NCBI GenBank assembly: GCA_022448005.1
Contig: JAKUTK010000011.1
Location: 42,557-106,556 of the forward strand
Length of the DNA: 64,000 nt
Direction: 5' to 3'
Origin: Pseudomonas sp.
GTDB taxonomy: Bacteria; Pseudomonadota; Gammaproteobacteria; Pseudomonadales; Pseudomonadaceae
The notes below the pieces were generated by a model. That model was not told where the DNA came from. It saw only the letters and a list, made by a program, of their open reading frames with translations, and made no database searches. Below are positions 18,720 to 28,274 of this stretch, in pieces (within the stretch, counting starts at the first letter, position 1; each line of letters starts with the position of its first letter). Both the position numbers and the translations under genes were made by a program.

Positions 18720-18813
18720 GGTGGAAGACGCGTCGCGGTCTTCCACCCTACTCACGCACACTCGACAGTCGCGCACCCGTAGGGTGGAAAACGGCGCAGC
18801 CTTTTCCACGCGT
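18720..18813. repeat. GTAGGGTGGA-family palindrome, copies 2 and 3 in opposite orientation
   Basis: Two hairpins face each other. GGTGGAAGAC (18720-18729) / GTCTTCCACC (18738-18747) is followed by CTAC, and GTAGGGTGG begins at 18780 with stem GTGGAAAA (18784-18791) / TTTTCCAC (18802-18809). The CCACCCTAC and GTAGGGTGG ends point at each other, so the whole block could fold as one long structure. It fills the gap between convergent genes and may terminate transcription from both sides. Confidence 0.7.
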
Positions 18814-18821
18814 CAGGTCGG

Positions 18822-21026
18822 TTACAACACCTTGTCCAAGGTAATCGGCAAGTCCCTCACCCGCTTGCCGGTGGCATGGTAGATGGCGTTGCCCACCGCC
18901 GCCGCCACACCAACGATGCCGATCTCACCAACGCCCTTGGAGCCCAGCGCGTTGACGATTTCGTCCTTCTCCTCGACGAAAAACACGTCGATATCGTTGA
19001 TATCGGCATTGATCGGGACGTGGTACTCGGACAGGTTGTGGTTCATGTAACGACCCAGGTTGTGGTCGATCATGGTTTCCTCATGCAGCGCTTGCCCGAT
19101 GCCCCAGACCACGCCTCCAGATATCTGGCTACCGGCTGTCTTCGGATTGACCACGCGCCCTGCCGCCACCGCACTGACCACCCGGCTGACCTTCACGGTG
19201 CCCAGCGACTCGTCCACACGCACCTCGACGAAAATCGCCGAATGCGTGGCGGTGGAATAGGCGTTGCGTTTCTCGTCCGGCTTGGCGCTGACTTCGGCCT
19301 CGATGGAGCCACTTGCGCCGAGGATCTGCGCCAACCCGACCTCATGCTCCGGCGAAGCCTTCAAGCGCATCTGCCCGCCGAGGAATTCGACATCCTCGAG
19401 TTTGGCCCCGGTGAACGGCGAAACCGGCGACTGCTGGGCCGCGTCGAGCAGTTTTTCCTGCAGCGCCTCGCAGGCCTGCTGCACCGCGGTGCCAACTGAC
19501 GAAACGGTAAAGGACCCACCCTCCAGCGGTGCCTGGGGCAGGCTCGAATCGCCCAGTCGAAACTCGACCTGCTCCATCGGCAAGCCCATGGCTGCCGCTG
19601 CGATCTGCGTCATCACCGTGTAGGTGCCGGTACCGATGTCGGAGGTGGCGCTACTGACCACCAGCCGACCGCCGGGCTCCAGGCACGCCTTGGCCGCGGC
19701 GGGCATCTGCATGGCTTCCCAGACACCGGTGGCCATGCCCCAGCCGATCAGTTGATCGCCATCACGCATCGAGCGCGGCTCCATTGAACGACGCGACCAG
19801 CCGAAGCGTTCGGCGCCCTGCTCATAGCATTGGCGCAATTCCTTGCTCGAATAGGGCTTGCCTTCGTTGGCGTTGCGCTCGGAATAATTGATCAGGCGCA
19901 GCTGCAACGGGTCGACGCCGGCCGTGTAAGCCAGTTCGTCCATGGCGCTCTCCAGCGCATAGACGCCGATGGTCGCGCCGGGTGCACGCATGTCCAGCGG
20001 CGTGTACACGTCCAGCGGGACCATCTGGTAGTCGAGCTTCACGTTAGGGCACTCATAGAGCATTCCCGACCATTCCACTTCGTGCTCGGTGAAATCCTCG
20101 AAGCTGGACGTCTGACCGATCGCCTGGTGGGTGATGGCCTGCAGTTCTCCGCTGGCGTTTGCGCCGATCGACAGCCGCTGTACGGTGCGCGGACGATAGC
20201 CAAAGGTGAACATCTGCTGGCGTTTGAGGGTGACACGCACCGAACGCTTGAGCTTGAGCGCCGCCATCACTGCCAGCGTCAGCTGGTACTGAGGACGCAA
20301 GCCGGACCCGAAGGCGCCGCCAACGAACGGCGAGAGGATGCGGATCTTGCCCTCCATGTCGAAAACGCCTTCCAGATAGCGCATGCAGTTCTGCACGCCC
20401 TGGGTCTTGTCGTAGATCTCCAGGTTGCCTTCGGGGAAGTAGTGAACGGTCGAGGCGTGCGGCTCCATCGGATTGTGGTGCTCGACCGGCGTGGTGTACT
20501 GCACATCCACCTTGAACTGCGCGCTGGCCAGGGCGCTGTCCACGTCACCGCGCGGCTCCGGCAGGTCGGCCGGGGCCTTGTGCATGGTTTCCAGTTCGCT
20601 GAGCAGGTCGGTGTGATGGGGCTCGCGCTCGTATTCGACACGCACCAGGCTGCCTGCATAACGGGCCAGCTCGAGATTTTCCGCCACGACCAGCGCGATC
20701 GGCTGGCCGCTGTAGAGAATACGGTCGTTGAACAGCGGTCGGAACGGCGAGCCGTCGGCGGCATCGTCGTCCTCGTAAGGATCGTCGTAGCTCGCAATTG
20801 GCGTACGGTTCTGGTGGGTCAACACCAGCGCCACGCCCGGCACCGCTTCGGCCGCGCCGGCGTCGATGCTGATGATTCGACCACGCGCAATACTGCTGTT
20901 GACCACGCTGCCATAGAGCAGGCCGGGCACATCGAACTCACCGGCGTAATGCGCCTGGCCCGTGACTTTCAGCGGGCCATCGACGCGGTTGAGCGGCTGC
21001 CCGAACGGGGAATTGGCTGGTTTCAT
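18822..21026 (-). CDS. Molybdenum-cofactor-binding large subunit of an aldehyde/xanthine oxidoreductase
   Basis: Catalytic subunit of a xanthine-oxidase-family enzyme, 734 residues, closest in architecture to PaoC/YagR. The N-terminal domain carries the [20 protein letters not shown] signature. The molybdopterin-binding body includes [17 protein letters not shown] and [23 protein letters not shown]. The catalytic Glu is in [20 protein letters not shown] near the C-terminus. Its start overlaps the stop of the FAD subunit by four bases. The substrate is probably an aromatic or small aldehyde, by analogy with PaoABC; xanthine is less likely because xdhA/xdhB organisation differs. Confidence 0.92.
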   Translation of the reverse strand: MKPANSPFGQPLNRVDGPLKVTGQAHYAGEFDVPGLLYGSVVNSSIARGRIISIDAGAAEAVPGVALVLTHQNRTPIASYDDPYEDDDAADGSPFRPLFNDRILYSGQPIALVVAENLELARYAGSLVRVEYEREPHHTDLLSELETMHKAPADLPEPRGDVDSALASAQFKVDVQYTTPVEHHNPMEPHASTVHYFPEGNLEIYDKTQGVQNCMRYLEGVFDMEGKIRILSPFVGGAFGSGLRPQYQLTLAVMAALKLKRSVRVTLKRQQMFTFGYRPRTVQRLSIGANASGELQAITHQAIGQTSSFEDFTEHEVEWSGMLYECPNVKLDYQMVPLDVYTPLDMRAPGATIGVYALESAMDELAYTAGVDPLQLRLINYSERNANEGKPYSSKELRQCYEQGAERFGWSRRSMEPRSMRDGDQLIGWGMATGVWEAMQMPAAAKACLEPGGRLVVSSATSDIGTGTYTVMTQIAAAAMGLPMEQVEFRLGDSSLPQAPLEGGSFTVSSVGTAVQQACEALQEKLLDAAQQSPVSPFTGAKLEDVEFLGGQMRLKASPEHEVGLAQILGASGSIEAEVSAKPDEKRNAYSTATHSAIFVEVRVDESLGTVKVSRVVSAVAAGRVVNPKTAGSQISGGVVWGIGQALHEETMIDHNLGRYMNHNLSEYHVPINADINDIDVFFVEEKDEIVNALGSKGVGEIGIVGVAAAVGNAIYHATGKRVRDLPITLDKVL

Positions 21027-22009
21027 TGGGCGGCTCCTTTGGCGGCGTCGGTCAGGGCGCGGACGATGGCGCGGTGGCCCAGTTCGATCTTGAAGGCGTT
21101 GTGTTCGAAAGCGCTGGCACCCTCGAGCAGGATGTCGGCAGCGGCGCTGAACGCAGCCTCGTCAGCCGTCTTGCCAACCAGCGCCGCCTCCGCTTCCTTC
21201 TTGCGCCAGGGTTTATGCGCCACGCCGCCCATGGCGATGCGGGCACCGCGAATGCTGTCGCCGTCCATCTCCAGTGCAGCGGCGACCGAAACCAGGGCAA
21301 ACGCATAGGAGGCACGATCACGCAGCTTGAGGTAGCTGCTGTGTGCGGAGAAGTCCTGTGGCGGCAACTCGACCGCGGTGATCAGCTCGCCATCGACCAG
21401 GGTGTTGTCCTGCTCGGGCGCATGGCCCGGCAAACGGTGGAAGTCGGCCATGGGAATGCGCCGTTCGCCGCGTTGCCCTTGCACATGCACCACCGCCTCC
21501 AGTGCCGCCATCGCCACGCACATGTCGGAGGGATGGACGGCGATGCAGGCGTCGCTGTGGCCGAGAATCGCGTGGATGCGATTGAGGCCATCGCGCGCCG
21601 AGCAGCCGGTACCGGGCTCGCGCTTGTTGCACGGTGTGGTGGCATCGTAGAAGTAGTAGCACCGGGTGCGCTGCAGTAGGTTGCCGCCGGTGGTGGCCAT
21701 GTTGCGCAACTGCGGCGAGGCGCCCGCCAGGATGGCCTGTGACAGCAGCGGATAGCGGGCTTCCACCAGCGGATGCCAGGCCAGATCCGCATTGCTGACA
21801 AGCGCACCGATGCGCAGACCGCCCTCGGGCGTCTCTTCAATATCCGCCAGGGGCAGCTGGGTGATATCGATCAGCTGCGACGGACGGGTGACGTTTTCCT
21901 TCATCAGGTCGAGCAGGTTGGTGCCACCGGCGATGTAACGGCTGTCCGGCCGGAACTGCCCGATGGCTTCTTCGACGCTGCTTGGGCGTGCGTAGCTGAA
22001 GGGATTCAT
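21023..22009 (-). CDS. FAD-binding subunit with extra 4Fe-4S loop (PaoB type)
   Basis: FAD subunit of the molybdenum hydroxylase, 328 residues. The FAD-binding motif is [16 protein letters not shown] near the N-terminus, followed by [13 protein letters not shown]. It contains a cysteine-rich insertion, with cysteines in [22 protein letters not shown] and [11 protein letters not shown], which in E. coli PaoB binds an additional 4Fe-4S cluster. This places the enzyme in the PaoABC-like rather than the classical xanthine dehydrogenase group. It overlaps both neighbours by four bases, so the three subunits are coupled. Confidence 0.92.
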   Translation of the reverse strand: MNPFSYARPSSVEEAIGQFRPDSRYIAGGTNLLDLMKENVTRPSQLIDITQLPLADIEETPEGGLRIGALVSNADLAWHPLVEARYPLLSQAILAGASPQLRNMATTGGNLLQRTRCYYFYDATTPCNKREPGTGCSARDGLNRIHAILGHSDACIAVHPSDMCVAMAALEAVVHVQGQRGERRIPMADFHRLPGHAPEQDNTLVDGELITAVELPPQDFSAHSSYLKLRDRASYAFALVSVAAALEMDGDSIRGARIAMGGVAHKPWRKKEAEAALVGKTADEAAFSAAADILLEGASAFEHNAFKIELGHRAIVRALTDAAKGAAQ

Positions 22010-22539
22010 GGCGTCACCTCCTTCGCACCGGCAAGCCGCTCTCGTGTTTTCTCGGTCGCATCCTCGATGGCTGCAACAATGTTCGGATAGGCGCCACAGC
22101 GGCAGACGTTGCCGCTCATCTGCTCACGCAGGTCATCGCGCGATTGCACCCGCCCTTCGGCCACCATGCCCACCGCCGAGCAGATCTGCCCGGGCGTGCA
22201 ATAGCCGCATTGGAAGGCGTCGTGTTTGACGAAGGCGGCCTGCATCGGGTGCAGCGCCTCGCCCTCACCCAGCCCTTCGATGGTGGTCAGCTGGGCGCCG
22301 TCATGCATCACGGCCAGGGTCAGGCAGCTGTTGATGCGCTTGCCGTTGAGCAGCACGGTACAGGCACCGCACTGGCCGTGGTCACAGCCCTTCTTCGTGC
22401 CCGTCAGGTGCAGTTGTTCGCGCAGCAGATCAAGCAGTGTGGTCCAGGGATAGACCTCGACTTCGCGGCGCTGACCGTTCAGTTGGAGGGTAATGGAACA
22501 GGCGGAAATCCCACCTGCAGCGGTAGATGTTTCGCTCAT
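22006..22539 (-). CDS. 2Fe-2S iron-sulfur subunit of the aldehyde/xanthine oxidoreductase
   Basis: Small electron-transfer subunit, 177 residues, with a plant-type 2Fe-2S domain (cysteines in [18 protein letters not shown]) and the helical second 2Fe-2S domain ([13 protein letters not shown] and [12 protein letters not shown]). E. coli PaoA carries a Tat signal, but here the N-terminus (M-S-E-T-S-T-A-A) has no twin arginine and no hydrophobic segment. The complex is therefore predicted to be cytoplasmic. It is the first gene of the three-subunit operon, 214 bases downstream of the mocA-like gene. Confidence 0.93.
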   Translation of the reverse strand: MSETSTAAGGISACSITLQLNGQRREVEVYPWTTLLDLLREQLHLTGTKKGCDHGQCGACTVLLNGKRINSCLTLAVMHDGAQLTTIEGLGEGEALHPMQAAFVKHDAFQCGYCTPGQICSAVGMVAEGRVQSRDDLREQMSGNVCRCGAYPNIVAAIEDATEKTRERLAGAKEVTP

Positions 22540-22753
22540 GGCAGCCTCACGGTTTGGGAGTCTTCGGCTGCCTGTTCTGTGCAGGATCGCCGAAAACTTC
22601 AGGCATTAGGTGCGCTGTCCGTGCGCTTAGGGGTACGACTGCCACGTCGGAAAAAACGTTCAGCTGATGGGCCGGAAGGCGCCGACAGGTTTGTGCTGGG
22701 CCCTTCAACCGCAGCCCGCGAGGCACCGACCGCTGAGCGGCACCGCGCCGGCC

Positions 22754-23356
22754 TCAGGTGACCCGGCGATCCTCCGGTCGGTCGATGTCCTGCAGCACAC
22801 CCACATCATCAACCTCGACTTCGGTGACTGGGCCCGAAGCGAACAAGACCTGGGCGCCGCGATCGCCGTCGAGTGCCATCACCTGCGAGCGGTAGCAACT
22901 GCCGATGCCTCGCGGATGACCAAGCTGCCCGACATGGCGCGGCACCACCAGCCGCTCCTGGCGGATTTCAGCGGCAATGCCACGGATGGTTTCGCGGCGG
23001 ATATAAGGCATGTCGCCAAGCGCGACCAGCCAGCCCTGCTCGGCCGGATACTGCGCAATGGCCTGCGCCAGGCTGTGGCCCAGGCCGTTGCTGCGCACCG
23101 TAAAGACCTCGGCACCGAATGATCCGGCCCGCTGATCAAGCCACGCGCGCAGCGCAAGATTATCCTCGCGGGTGACCACCACCAGTCGCTCCGTGATTCC
23201 GGCCAGCGACTCGAGCGTCGAGGCCAGCACGCCGGGTGCAGCAGGCGTATCACGACTGGGCGCGAGCAGCTTGTCTTGATCGACAAGCTCGCGGTAACGG
23301 CTGCCCTGCCCGGCTGCCAGCACCAGCGTGCACAGCCCCATGATCGGCTCAGGCAT
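22754..23356 (-). CDS. MocA/MobA-like molybdenum cofactor nucleotidyltransferase
   Basis: About 200-residue NTP transferase with LVLAAGQGSRY at the N-terminus (MobA/MocA nucleotide-binding motif), LVALGDMPYI as the metal-binding GDMP motif and QLGHPRGIG downstream. MocA adds CMP to molybdopterin to make the cytosine dinucleotide cofactor used by xanthine-oxidase-family enzymes. Its place immediately upstream of the three-subunit enzyme supports that role rather than GMP addition. The start at 23356 is set by AAAGGAG seven bases upstream; a longer frame exists but lacks a ribosome-binding site. Confidence 0.85.
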   Translation of the reverse strand: MPEPIMGLCTLVLAAGQGSRYRELVDQDKLLAPSRDTPAAPGVLASTLESLAGITERLVVVTREDNLALRAWLDQRAGSFGAEVFTVRSNGLGHSLAQAIAQYPAEQGWLVALGDMPYIRRETIRGIAAEIRQERLVVPRHVGQLGHPRGIGSCYRSQVMALDGDRGAQVLFASGPVTEVEVDDVGVLQDIDRPEDRRVT

Positions 23357-23698
23357 AGACAGGCTCCTTTGCAGAGGACCCGCCCCAGCCATGGCCTCGA
23401 CTGCCTGGCGGCCCAAACCCTTGGCTGCATCTTTTGAACATCTCACCCTCGAAAACCGCAGTGCAGACACAGGAGCGTGTCGCACCCGATGGCTCTTTGG
23501 ACAGGCGCCAGCCTCAGAGGTGGCAGAGCCCTAGGAAGCAGAACTGACGGGTCACTCTAATCACATTCAACCGGCCGGAACGACGGTGTAAGATGCGCCG
23601 CTTTTGCGGGCATCGCCCGGATAAGCTTTGCTGTAACGAGCAAGTCGTCCATAGAGACAACCCCAACGCATCATCGACCGGCAAGAAGAGGAATCAAA
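23357..23698. other. Divergent intergenic region between mocA-like gene and purine permease
   Basis: 342 bases without a supportable gene. It holds the permease promoter candidate at 23566-23594 and a roughly 100-base leader. In the leader, GCCCGGATAAGCTTTGCT (23615-23632) matches 17 of 18 bases at 36956-36973 upstream of the cytochrome b561 gene. I see no purine riboswitch core. Confidence 0.5.
23566..23594 (+). promoter_or_regulatory. Candidate sigma-70 promoter of the NCS2 permease
   Basis: TTCAAC at 23566-23571, a 17-base spacer and TAAGAT at 23589-23594, giving a predicted transcript start near 23601 and a leader of about 98 bases before the ATG at 23699. Confidence 0.45.
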
Positions 23699-24994
23699 AT
23701 GCTGGAGAAGCTGTTCCAACTCAAGGCGCACAACACCACGCTGCGCACCGAGATCCTCGCCGGTCTCACCACCTTCCTGACGATGGCTTACATCCTCTTC
23801 GTCAACCCGAGCATCCTCGCCGAAACCGGCATGGATCACGGCGCGGTATTCGTCGCCACCTGCCTGGCCGCGGCCATCGGCTCGGCGATCATGGGCCTGG
23901 TCGCCAACTACCCGATAGCGCTGGCGCCGGGCATGGGCCTGAACGCCTTCTTCACCTACACCGTGGTGTTGACCATGGGCTACACCTGGCAGACCGCGCT
24001 GGGTGCGGTGTTCCTGTCCGGTGCTATCTTCTTTCTGCTGTCGATCTTCAAGATCCGTGAGTGGATCATCCACAGCATTCCGCTGGCGCTGCGTTCGGGC
24101 ATCGCAGCGGGTATCGGCCTGTTCCTCGCGATCATCGCGCTGAAGAACGCCGGCATCGTGGTCGACAATCCGGCCACGCTGGTCGGCCTGGGTGACCTGA
24201 CTGCCGGCGGCCCGCTGCTGGCCTGCCTGGGCTTCTTCCTGATTGCCGCCCTGGCCTACCGCAAGGTCACCGGCGCGGTGATGATCGGCATCCTGGTGGT
24301 CACCGTGCTGTCGATCGTCCTCGGCCTCTCCGAGCTCAACGGCGTGGTGTCGATGCCGCCTTCGCTGGTGCCGACCTTCATGCAACTGGACATCATGGGC
24401 GCGCTGGACATCGGCCTGATCAGCGTGATCTTTGCCTTCCTGTTCGTCGACCTGTTCGACACCTCCGGCACGCTCATTGGCGTGGCGCAGAAGGCCAATC
24501 TGCTGGACAAGGACGGTCGCATGCCACGCCTGGGCCGCGCGCTCCTGGCCGACAGCACCGCGACCATGGCCGGCGCAGCCCTGGGCACCTCGACCACCAC
24601 CAGCTATATCGAGTCCGCCGCCGGTATCAGCGCTGGCGGCCGCACCGGTCTGACCGCGTGCGTGGTCGCCCTGCTGTTCCTGCTCAGCCTGTTCTTCGCC
24701 CCGCTGGCCGGCGCCGTACCGGCTTACGCCACCGCACCGGCACTGTTGTTTGTCGCCGTATTGATGATGAGCAGCCTGGTCAACATCGATTGGGAAGACC
24801 TTACCGTCGCCGCACCGGTGGCCATCGCCGCGCTGGCCATGCCGCTGACCTTCTCCATCGCCAACGGCATCGCCTTCGGCTTCATCGCCTGGACCGCGAT
24901 CAAACTGCTGGCCGGGCGCTGGCACGACCTGAGCCCGGCGATGTGGATCCTGTCGATCCTGTTCGTGATCAAGCTGGGCTGGTTCGCCGGCTGA
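23699..24994 (+). CDS. NCS2-family purine (guanine/hypoxanthine or adenine) permease
   Basis: Inner-membrane proton-linked nucleobase transporter of the AzgA-like NCS2 subgroup, 431 residues with about 14 hydrophobic segments. Family landmarks are the N-terminal EILAGLTTFLTMAYILFVNP, ALAPGMGLNAFFTYTVV, FLFVDLFDTSGTLIGVA and LGTSTTTSYIESAAGISAGGRTGL (given by its core), where the substrate site lies. Members in E. coli are the adenine (AdeP, AdeQ) and guanine/hypoxanthine (GhxP, GhxQ) importers; the exact base cannot be chosen. GAGGAA precedes the ATG. It is monocistronic. Confidence 0.93.
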   Translation: MLEKLFQLKAHNTTLRTEILAGLTTFLTMAYILFVNPSILAETGMDHGAVFVATCLAAAIGSAIMGLVANYPIALAPGMGLNAFFTYTVVLTMGYTWQTALGAVFLSGAIFFLLSIFKIREWIIHSIPLALRSGIAAGIGLFLAIIALKNAGIVVDNPATLVGLGDLTAGGPLLACLGFFLIAALAYRKVTGAVMIGILVVTVLSIVLGLSELNGVVSMPPSLVPTFMQLDIMGALDIGLISVIFAFLFVDLFDTSGTLIGVAQKANLLDKDGRMPRLGRALLADSTATMAGAALGTSTTTSYIESAAGISAGGRTGLTACVVALLFLLSLFFAPLAGAVPAYATAPALLFVAVLMMSSLVNIDWEDLTVAAPVAIAALAMPLTFSIANGIAFGFIAWTAIKLLAGRWHDLSPAMWILSILFVIKLGWFAG

Positions 24995-25054
24995 CAGCCG
25001 CGTCCTGCCGTTGGAGCGGAACCCCGTCCGGCCGCTCCCTGCGTTCGGGATGAT

Positions 25055-25092
25055 CGTAGGGTGGGCCGGGCGGCGCTCCGCCTCTGCCCACC
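25055..25092. repeat. GTAGGGTGGA-family hairpin, copy 4
   Basis: CGTAGGGTGGGC (25055-25066) followed by GCCCACC (25086-25092): the same left end as the other copies with a GGTGGGC / GCCCACC stem, 60 bases after the permease stop codon. Confidence 0.65.
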
Positions 25093-25166
25093 AAAGCAGC
25101 CCCGAGCAGGACCCGAGCGGTCCTGACAACCCGAGCTGACGACCGTACAATCCGCGCCCTCCGGTT

Positions 25167-25255
25167 GCGTAGGTGGATGACGCTTTTTTCATCCACCTTT
25201 CATGCGGAGACGGTGGATGGATGAAGCGCCAGCTGCGCGTCCCAGTCCACCCTTC
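25167..25255. repeat. GTAGGGTGGA-family hairpin, copy 5 (double)
   Basis: AGGTGGATGA (25171-25180) and TCATCCACCT (25189-25198) form a perfect 10-bp stem with a T-rich loop. A second GGTGGATGGATGAAGCG (from 25212) ends at CAGTCCACCCT. The GGTGG(A)TCGATGAAGCG wording is shared with copy 1. The block ends 28 bases before the trmA start and will be in the trmA leader if transcription starts upstream. Confidence 0.65.
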
Positions 25256-25282
25256 GATTTACTTACCACTCCAAGGGTCCTC

Positions 25283-26371
25283 ATGAGCGCTCCGCAGTTC
25301 GATCCCGCCACTTACGACGCCCAACTCGCCGAGAAAGCCGCGCGGCTGGTAGAACTGCTGGCGCCCTTCGACGCACCCGCGCCGGATGTCTTCGACTCAC
25401 CGCGTGAACACTATCGCCTGCGCACCGAGTTCCGCCTGTGGCGCGAAGACGGCCAGCGCCACTACGCGATGTTCGAGCAGGGCGACAAGCACACGCCAAT
25501 CCTGATCGACAGCTTCCCTATTGCCAGCCGCCGCATCAACGAGCTGATGCCGCAGCTCAAGGCTGCCTGGCAAGCCAGCGAGACGCTGAGCTTCAAGCTG
25601 TTCCAGGTCGAATTTCTGACCACGCTCTCCGGCGACGCGCTGATCACCCTCGCCTATCACCGCCCGCTTAACGACGCATGGCAGACCGAAGCTGAACAGC
25701 TCGCTGAGAAGCTTGGCGTGAGTATCGTCGGCCGTTCCAAAGGCAAGCGCATCGTCATCGGCCGCGACTACGTGACTGAGCGGCTGACCGTTGCCGGCCG
25801 CACCTTCAGCTACCGGCAACCCGAAGGCGCCTTCACCCAGCCCAACGGCGACGTATGCCAGAAGATGCTGAACTGGGCCTACGACGTTCTTGGCGAGCGA
25901 AACGACGACCTACTCGAGCTGTATTGCGGCAACGGCAATTTCACCCTGCCGCTGGCGACCCGGGTGCCCAAGGTGCTCGCAACCGAGATCAGCAAGTCCT
26001 CGGTCAATGCCGCGCTGGCCAACCTCGATGACAATGGCATCGACAACGTCAGCCTGGTTCGCCTGTCGGCCGAGGAACTGACCCAGGCACTGAACGAAGT
26101 GCGCCCGTTCCGCCGCCTGGCCGGGATCGACCTCAAGAGCTATAGCTTCGGCAGCGTTTTCGTCGACCCGCCACGCGCCGGCATGGACCCGGACACCTGC
26201 GAGCTCACGCGCCGCTTCGAGCGCATCCTCTACATCTCCTGCAACCCGGAAACCCTCGCGGCGAACATCGCCCAGCTGCACGACACCCACCGCATCGAGC
26301 GCTGCGCCCTGTTCGACCAGTTCCCCTATACACACCACATGGAGTCGGGCGTGTTGTTGGTGCGTCGCTGA
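25283..26371 (+). CDS. trmA: tRNA (uracil-5-)-methyltransferase TrmA
   Basis: Makes ribothymidine at position 54 of tRNA with S-adenosylmethionine. From the ATG at 25283 the protein has 362 residues (E. coli 366) and begins M-S-A-P-Q-F-D-P. It contains the SAM motif [14 protein letters not shown], the [12 protein letters not shown] motif and the catalytic cysteine in [15 protein letters not shown]. The C-terminal [12 protein letters not shown] is typical. Upstream in-frame codons cross a repeat element and are unlikely to be translated. Confidence 0.96.
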   Translation: MSAPQFDPATYDAQLAEKAARLVELLAPFDAPAPDVFDSPREHYRLRTEFRLWREDGQRHYAMFEQGDKHTPILIDSFPIASRRINELMPQLKAAWQASETLSFKLFQVEFLTTLSGDALITLAYHRPLNDAWQTEAEQLAEKLGVSIVGRSKGKRIVIGRDYVTERLTVAGRTFSYRQPEGAFTQPNGDVCQKMLNWAYDVLGERNDDLLELYCGNGNFTLPLATRVPKVLATEISKSSVNAALANLDDNGIDNVSLVRLSAEELTQALNEVRPFRRLAGIDLKSYSFGSVFVDPPRAGMDPDTCELTRRFERILYISCNPETLAANIAQLHDTHRIERCALFDQFPYTHHMESGVLLVRR

Positions 26372-26393
26372 TCGAAGCGACATAGCGGCCGGC

Positions 26394-26816
26394 TCAGAGC
26401 AAAATCGTCAGCCACACCAGCAGAATGAGCAGCAGCGCCAGCAGTTGCGCGGCGCTGCCCATGTCCTTGGCCTGTTTGGCGAGCGGATGCAGTTCGAAAG
26501 AGATGCGGTCGACCGTCGCCTCGATGGCCGAGTTGAGCAGTTCGACGATAAGGCCGAGAAATACCACGGCGATCAGCACCGCACGTTCGACGCGGCTGAC
26601 ATCGAACAGAAACGCCAAGGGAATCAGCAGCAGATTCAGCAGCACCAGCTGGCGGAACGCCGCTTCGCCCATATAAGCGGCCTTGAGACCTGCCGCCGAA
26701 TAGCCGGAGGCGTACCAGATCCGCGCCAGTCCGCTGCGCCCCTTCAGCGCCGCACCGTCGGCCGGCACGTCAACGCCGCTTGTGACATCGGCAACCACGC
26801 AAGTCGGCTCAGACAT
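26394..26816 (-). CDS. dgkA: Diacylglycerol kinase
   Basis: Integral inner-membrane kinase recycling diacylglycerol to phosphatidic acid, 140 residues. It has an N-terminal soluble stretch of about 35 residues, then three membrane helices. The signature ELLNSAIEATVDRISFELHP contains the catalytic and Mg-binding Glu residues, and AKDMGSAAQ follows. Its ATG overlaps the end of the upstream InaA-family gene by eight bases, so it is the last gene of the methyltransferase-InaA-dgkA unit, which has a ColR-type site in front. That fits membrane-lipid and LPS maintenance. Confidence 0.94.
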   Translation of the reverse strand: MSEPTCVVADVTSGVDVPADGAALKGRSGLARIWYASGYSAAGLKAAYMGEAAFRQLVLLNLLLIPLAFLFDVSRVERAVLIAVVFLGLIVELLNSAIEATVDRISFELHPLAKQAKDMGSAAQLLALLLILLVWLTILL

Positions 26817-27525
26817 CGCAGTGCAACTCGCTGAAGGTGCGGTGGGCGGCCAGCAATCGTTGCCAGTCCAGTTCAGGCATGGCCTGGCGATGACGTCTGA
26901 GCTGGCGCAGGTCATGCCGTGCCGCGGCGCTGCGACGTAGCCGGCGACGGCTCTTTTCCAGATCGAGCAGGGCAACCTCGACTCCGGCCGCGTCACCTTC
27001 GCCGTGCACCTTGAGGAAGATGTGCTTGGGATAGCAGCAACCATGCTGCCAATGCGCCTGATGGATGCACCCGAGGCGAATGCCGACCGCTGCCAGCATG
27101 CGTTCCTGTACCGCCGTACCAAAGCGCTCGCCCAGGCCCTGTTGATACCAGTCTTCCAGGCTGATGAAGCCTTCCAGTTCCGCCGTCACCAGCAGCGCCT
27201 GCCACTGGCCGGCCTGTTGCCGGGTGCCGCAGTAGACAACTTCGGGTACCCGCACGCCGAGTCGGCCAATGGCCTGTAGCGCCCGAAGTTCACGCAGCAC
27301 CGTGGGCCTGCCGAACGGATGCAGCCACGAGCGATACAGATGGCCGATCTGGCGTTTGCAGTACAGCAGTGGCTGCTGGGGATCGCGCAGCCGTATCCGT
27401 TGCACGCCGCTTTCACCGGCGCGGCGCTGATTGGGTTCTTCGACCCATTCGCCCTGGGTGTTCCACCAGCGTTGAAAGGTGCTGACACGCGCTTCGCGGG
27501 CCGGCAATACGAGTGGTCGGCTCAT
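26809..27525 (-). CDS. inaA: InaA-family lipopolysaccharide kinase-like protein
   Basis: About 238-residue protein kinase-fold protein of the InaA/Kdo-kinase/WaaP group. Visible are GVQRIRLRDPQQPLLYCKRQ (ATP-binding lysine region), RELRALQAIGRLGVRVPEVVYCG, the catalytic-loop-like HQAHWQHGCCYPKHIFLK (in place of HRDxxxxN) and the metal-binding Asp in ALLDLEKSR. In P. aeruginosa the equivalent gene (PA4378) follows the methyltransferase PA4379 and colRS, as here. The start at 27525 (M-S-R-P-L-V-L-P) is preferred. The acceptor is probably an LPS core sugar; that is inference. Confidence 0.87.
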   Translation of the reverse strand: MSRPLVLPAREARVSTFQRWWNTQGEWVEEPNQRRAGESGVQRIRLRDPQQPLLYCKRQIGHLYRSWLHPFGRPTVLRELRALQAIGRLGVRVPEVVYCGTRQQAGQWQALLVTAELEGFISLEDWYQQGLGERFGTAVQERMLAAVGIRLGCIHQAHWQHGCCYPKHIFLKVHGEGDAAGVEVALLDLEKSRRRLRRSAAARHDLRQLRRHRQAMPELDWQRLLAAHRTFSELHCDV

Positions 27526-27527
27526 GT

Positions 27528-28214
27528 TCAACCCCGCTTGCGCAGCACGTAGACCCGCCACATGGCGTATCCCGGGAGGAAGTCATTGCGGTCGAGGATG
27601 TCGAAGCCGGCCTCGGCGAATTCCGCCTCGACCACCGAGCGCGCTACGACGAAGCGGTTCTGGTTGTCCTTGGCCGGCCGGCGGCGCTCCAGGCGCTTGC
27701 GCTTCCAGGCCTTGTAGTTGCCATCGACCCACAGCGAGACGATCAGCGTGTCACGGGTGACGCGGTGGAATTCGCGCAGCATCGCCAGGCGATGCGCCGG
27801 GTCGGCGATGTGGTGCAGCAGGCGCATGCAGAAGATGTTGTCTACCGCGTTGTCGCCCATATCGATGGCGAAGGCCGAGGTCTGAAAGGTCTCGACCCGC
27901 TTGAGCACTTCCAGCGAATGCGCCGATTCGGCGATCGCCAGCATGTCGGCGGAGTTGTCGGCGGCGAAGATCATCCGGCTCGGGTGCTCGGCCAGCAGCG
28001 GCCAGAAGCGCCCGGCGCCGCACGGCAGATCGAGCACCAGATCAGGCTCGCCGGCGATCTTCAGTGCGCGGCGCGCCATCTGCTCGTCACGCCAGTGCGA
28101 CAGCCGCCGGGCCAGGCCATCCTGATGCTTGTGCAGGTATTCGTAGGCGTGCTGGCGGTCGTACTTGCGCGAGAACTCCAGTTCGATGGGGCTCGATGTG
28201 GTCATGGCGGGCAT
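27528..28214 (-). CDS. Class I SAM-dependent methyltransferase of the colRS locus
   Basis: 228-residue methyltransferase with motif I LVLDLPCGAGRFWPLLAE, acidic motif II AADNSADML and motif IV-like DNIFCMRLLHHI. An internal ATG at 28205 could also be the start. It is the first gene of methyltransferase-inaA-dgkA, two bases from inaA and 72 bases from the colS stop. A perfect match to the ColR-binding consensus lies just upstream. The P. aeruginosa homologue PA4379 sits at the same place. The substrate is unknown; LPS-related modification is suggested by the neighbours. Confidence 0.87.
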   Translation of the reverse strand: MPAMTTSSPIELEFSRKYDRQHAYEYLHKHQDGLARRLSHWRDEQMARRALKIAGEPDLVLDLPCGAGRFWPLLAEHPSRMIFAADNSADMLAIAESAHSLEVLKRVETFQTSAFAIDMGDNAVDNIFCMRLLHHIADPAHRLAMLREFHRVTRDTLIVSLWVDGNYKAWKRKRLERRRPAKDNQNRFVVARSVVEAEFAEAGFDILDRNDFLPGYAMWRVYVLRKRG

Positions 28215-28274
28215 TCCGGTTGGAAACGAAACGCCAAACTAACCAGACAGACATCAAGGGCCCGTCAACGGGAT

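Noticed and set aside
19830..21308. Plus-strand reading frame of 492 codons opposite the molybdenum subunit
   Set aside because: Antisense shadow; the minus-strand frame has all family motifs, and the plus-strand product has no recognisable domain.
23357..23485. 43-residue N-terminal extension of the MocA-like protein
   Set aside because: The family starts at the nucleotide-binding strand; AAAGGAG is positioned for the start at 23356.
23601..23698. Possible purine riboswitch in the permease leader
   Set aside because: No three-way-junction core or conserved loop sequences could be recognised; only a weak GC hairpin is visible.
23567..25192. Minus-strand reading frame of 541 codons opposite the purine permease
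   Set aside because: Low-complexity Gln/Asp/Gly-rich antisense translation of a membrane protein gene.
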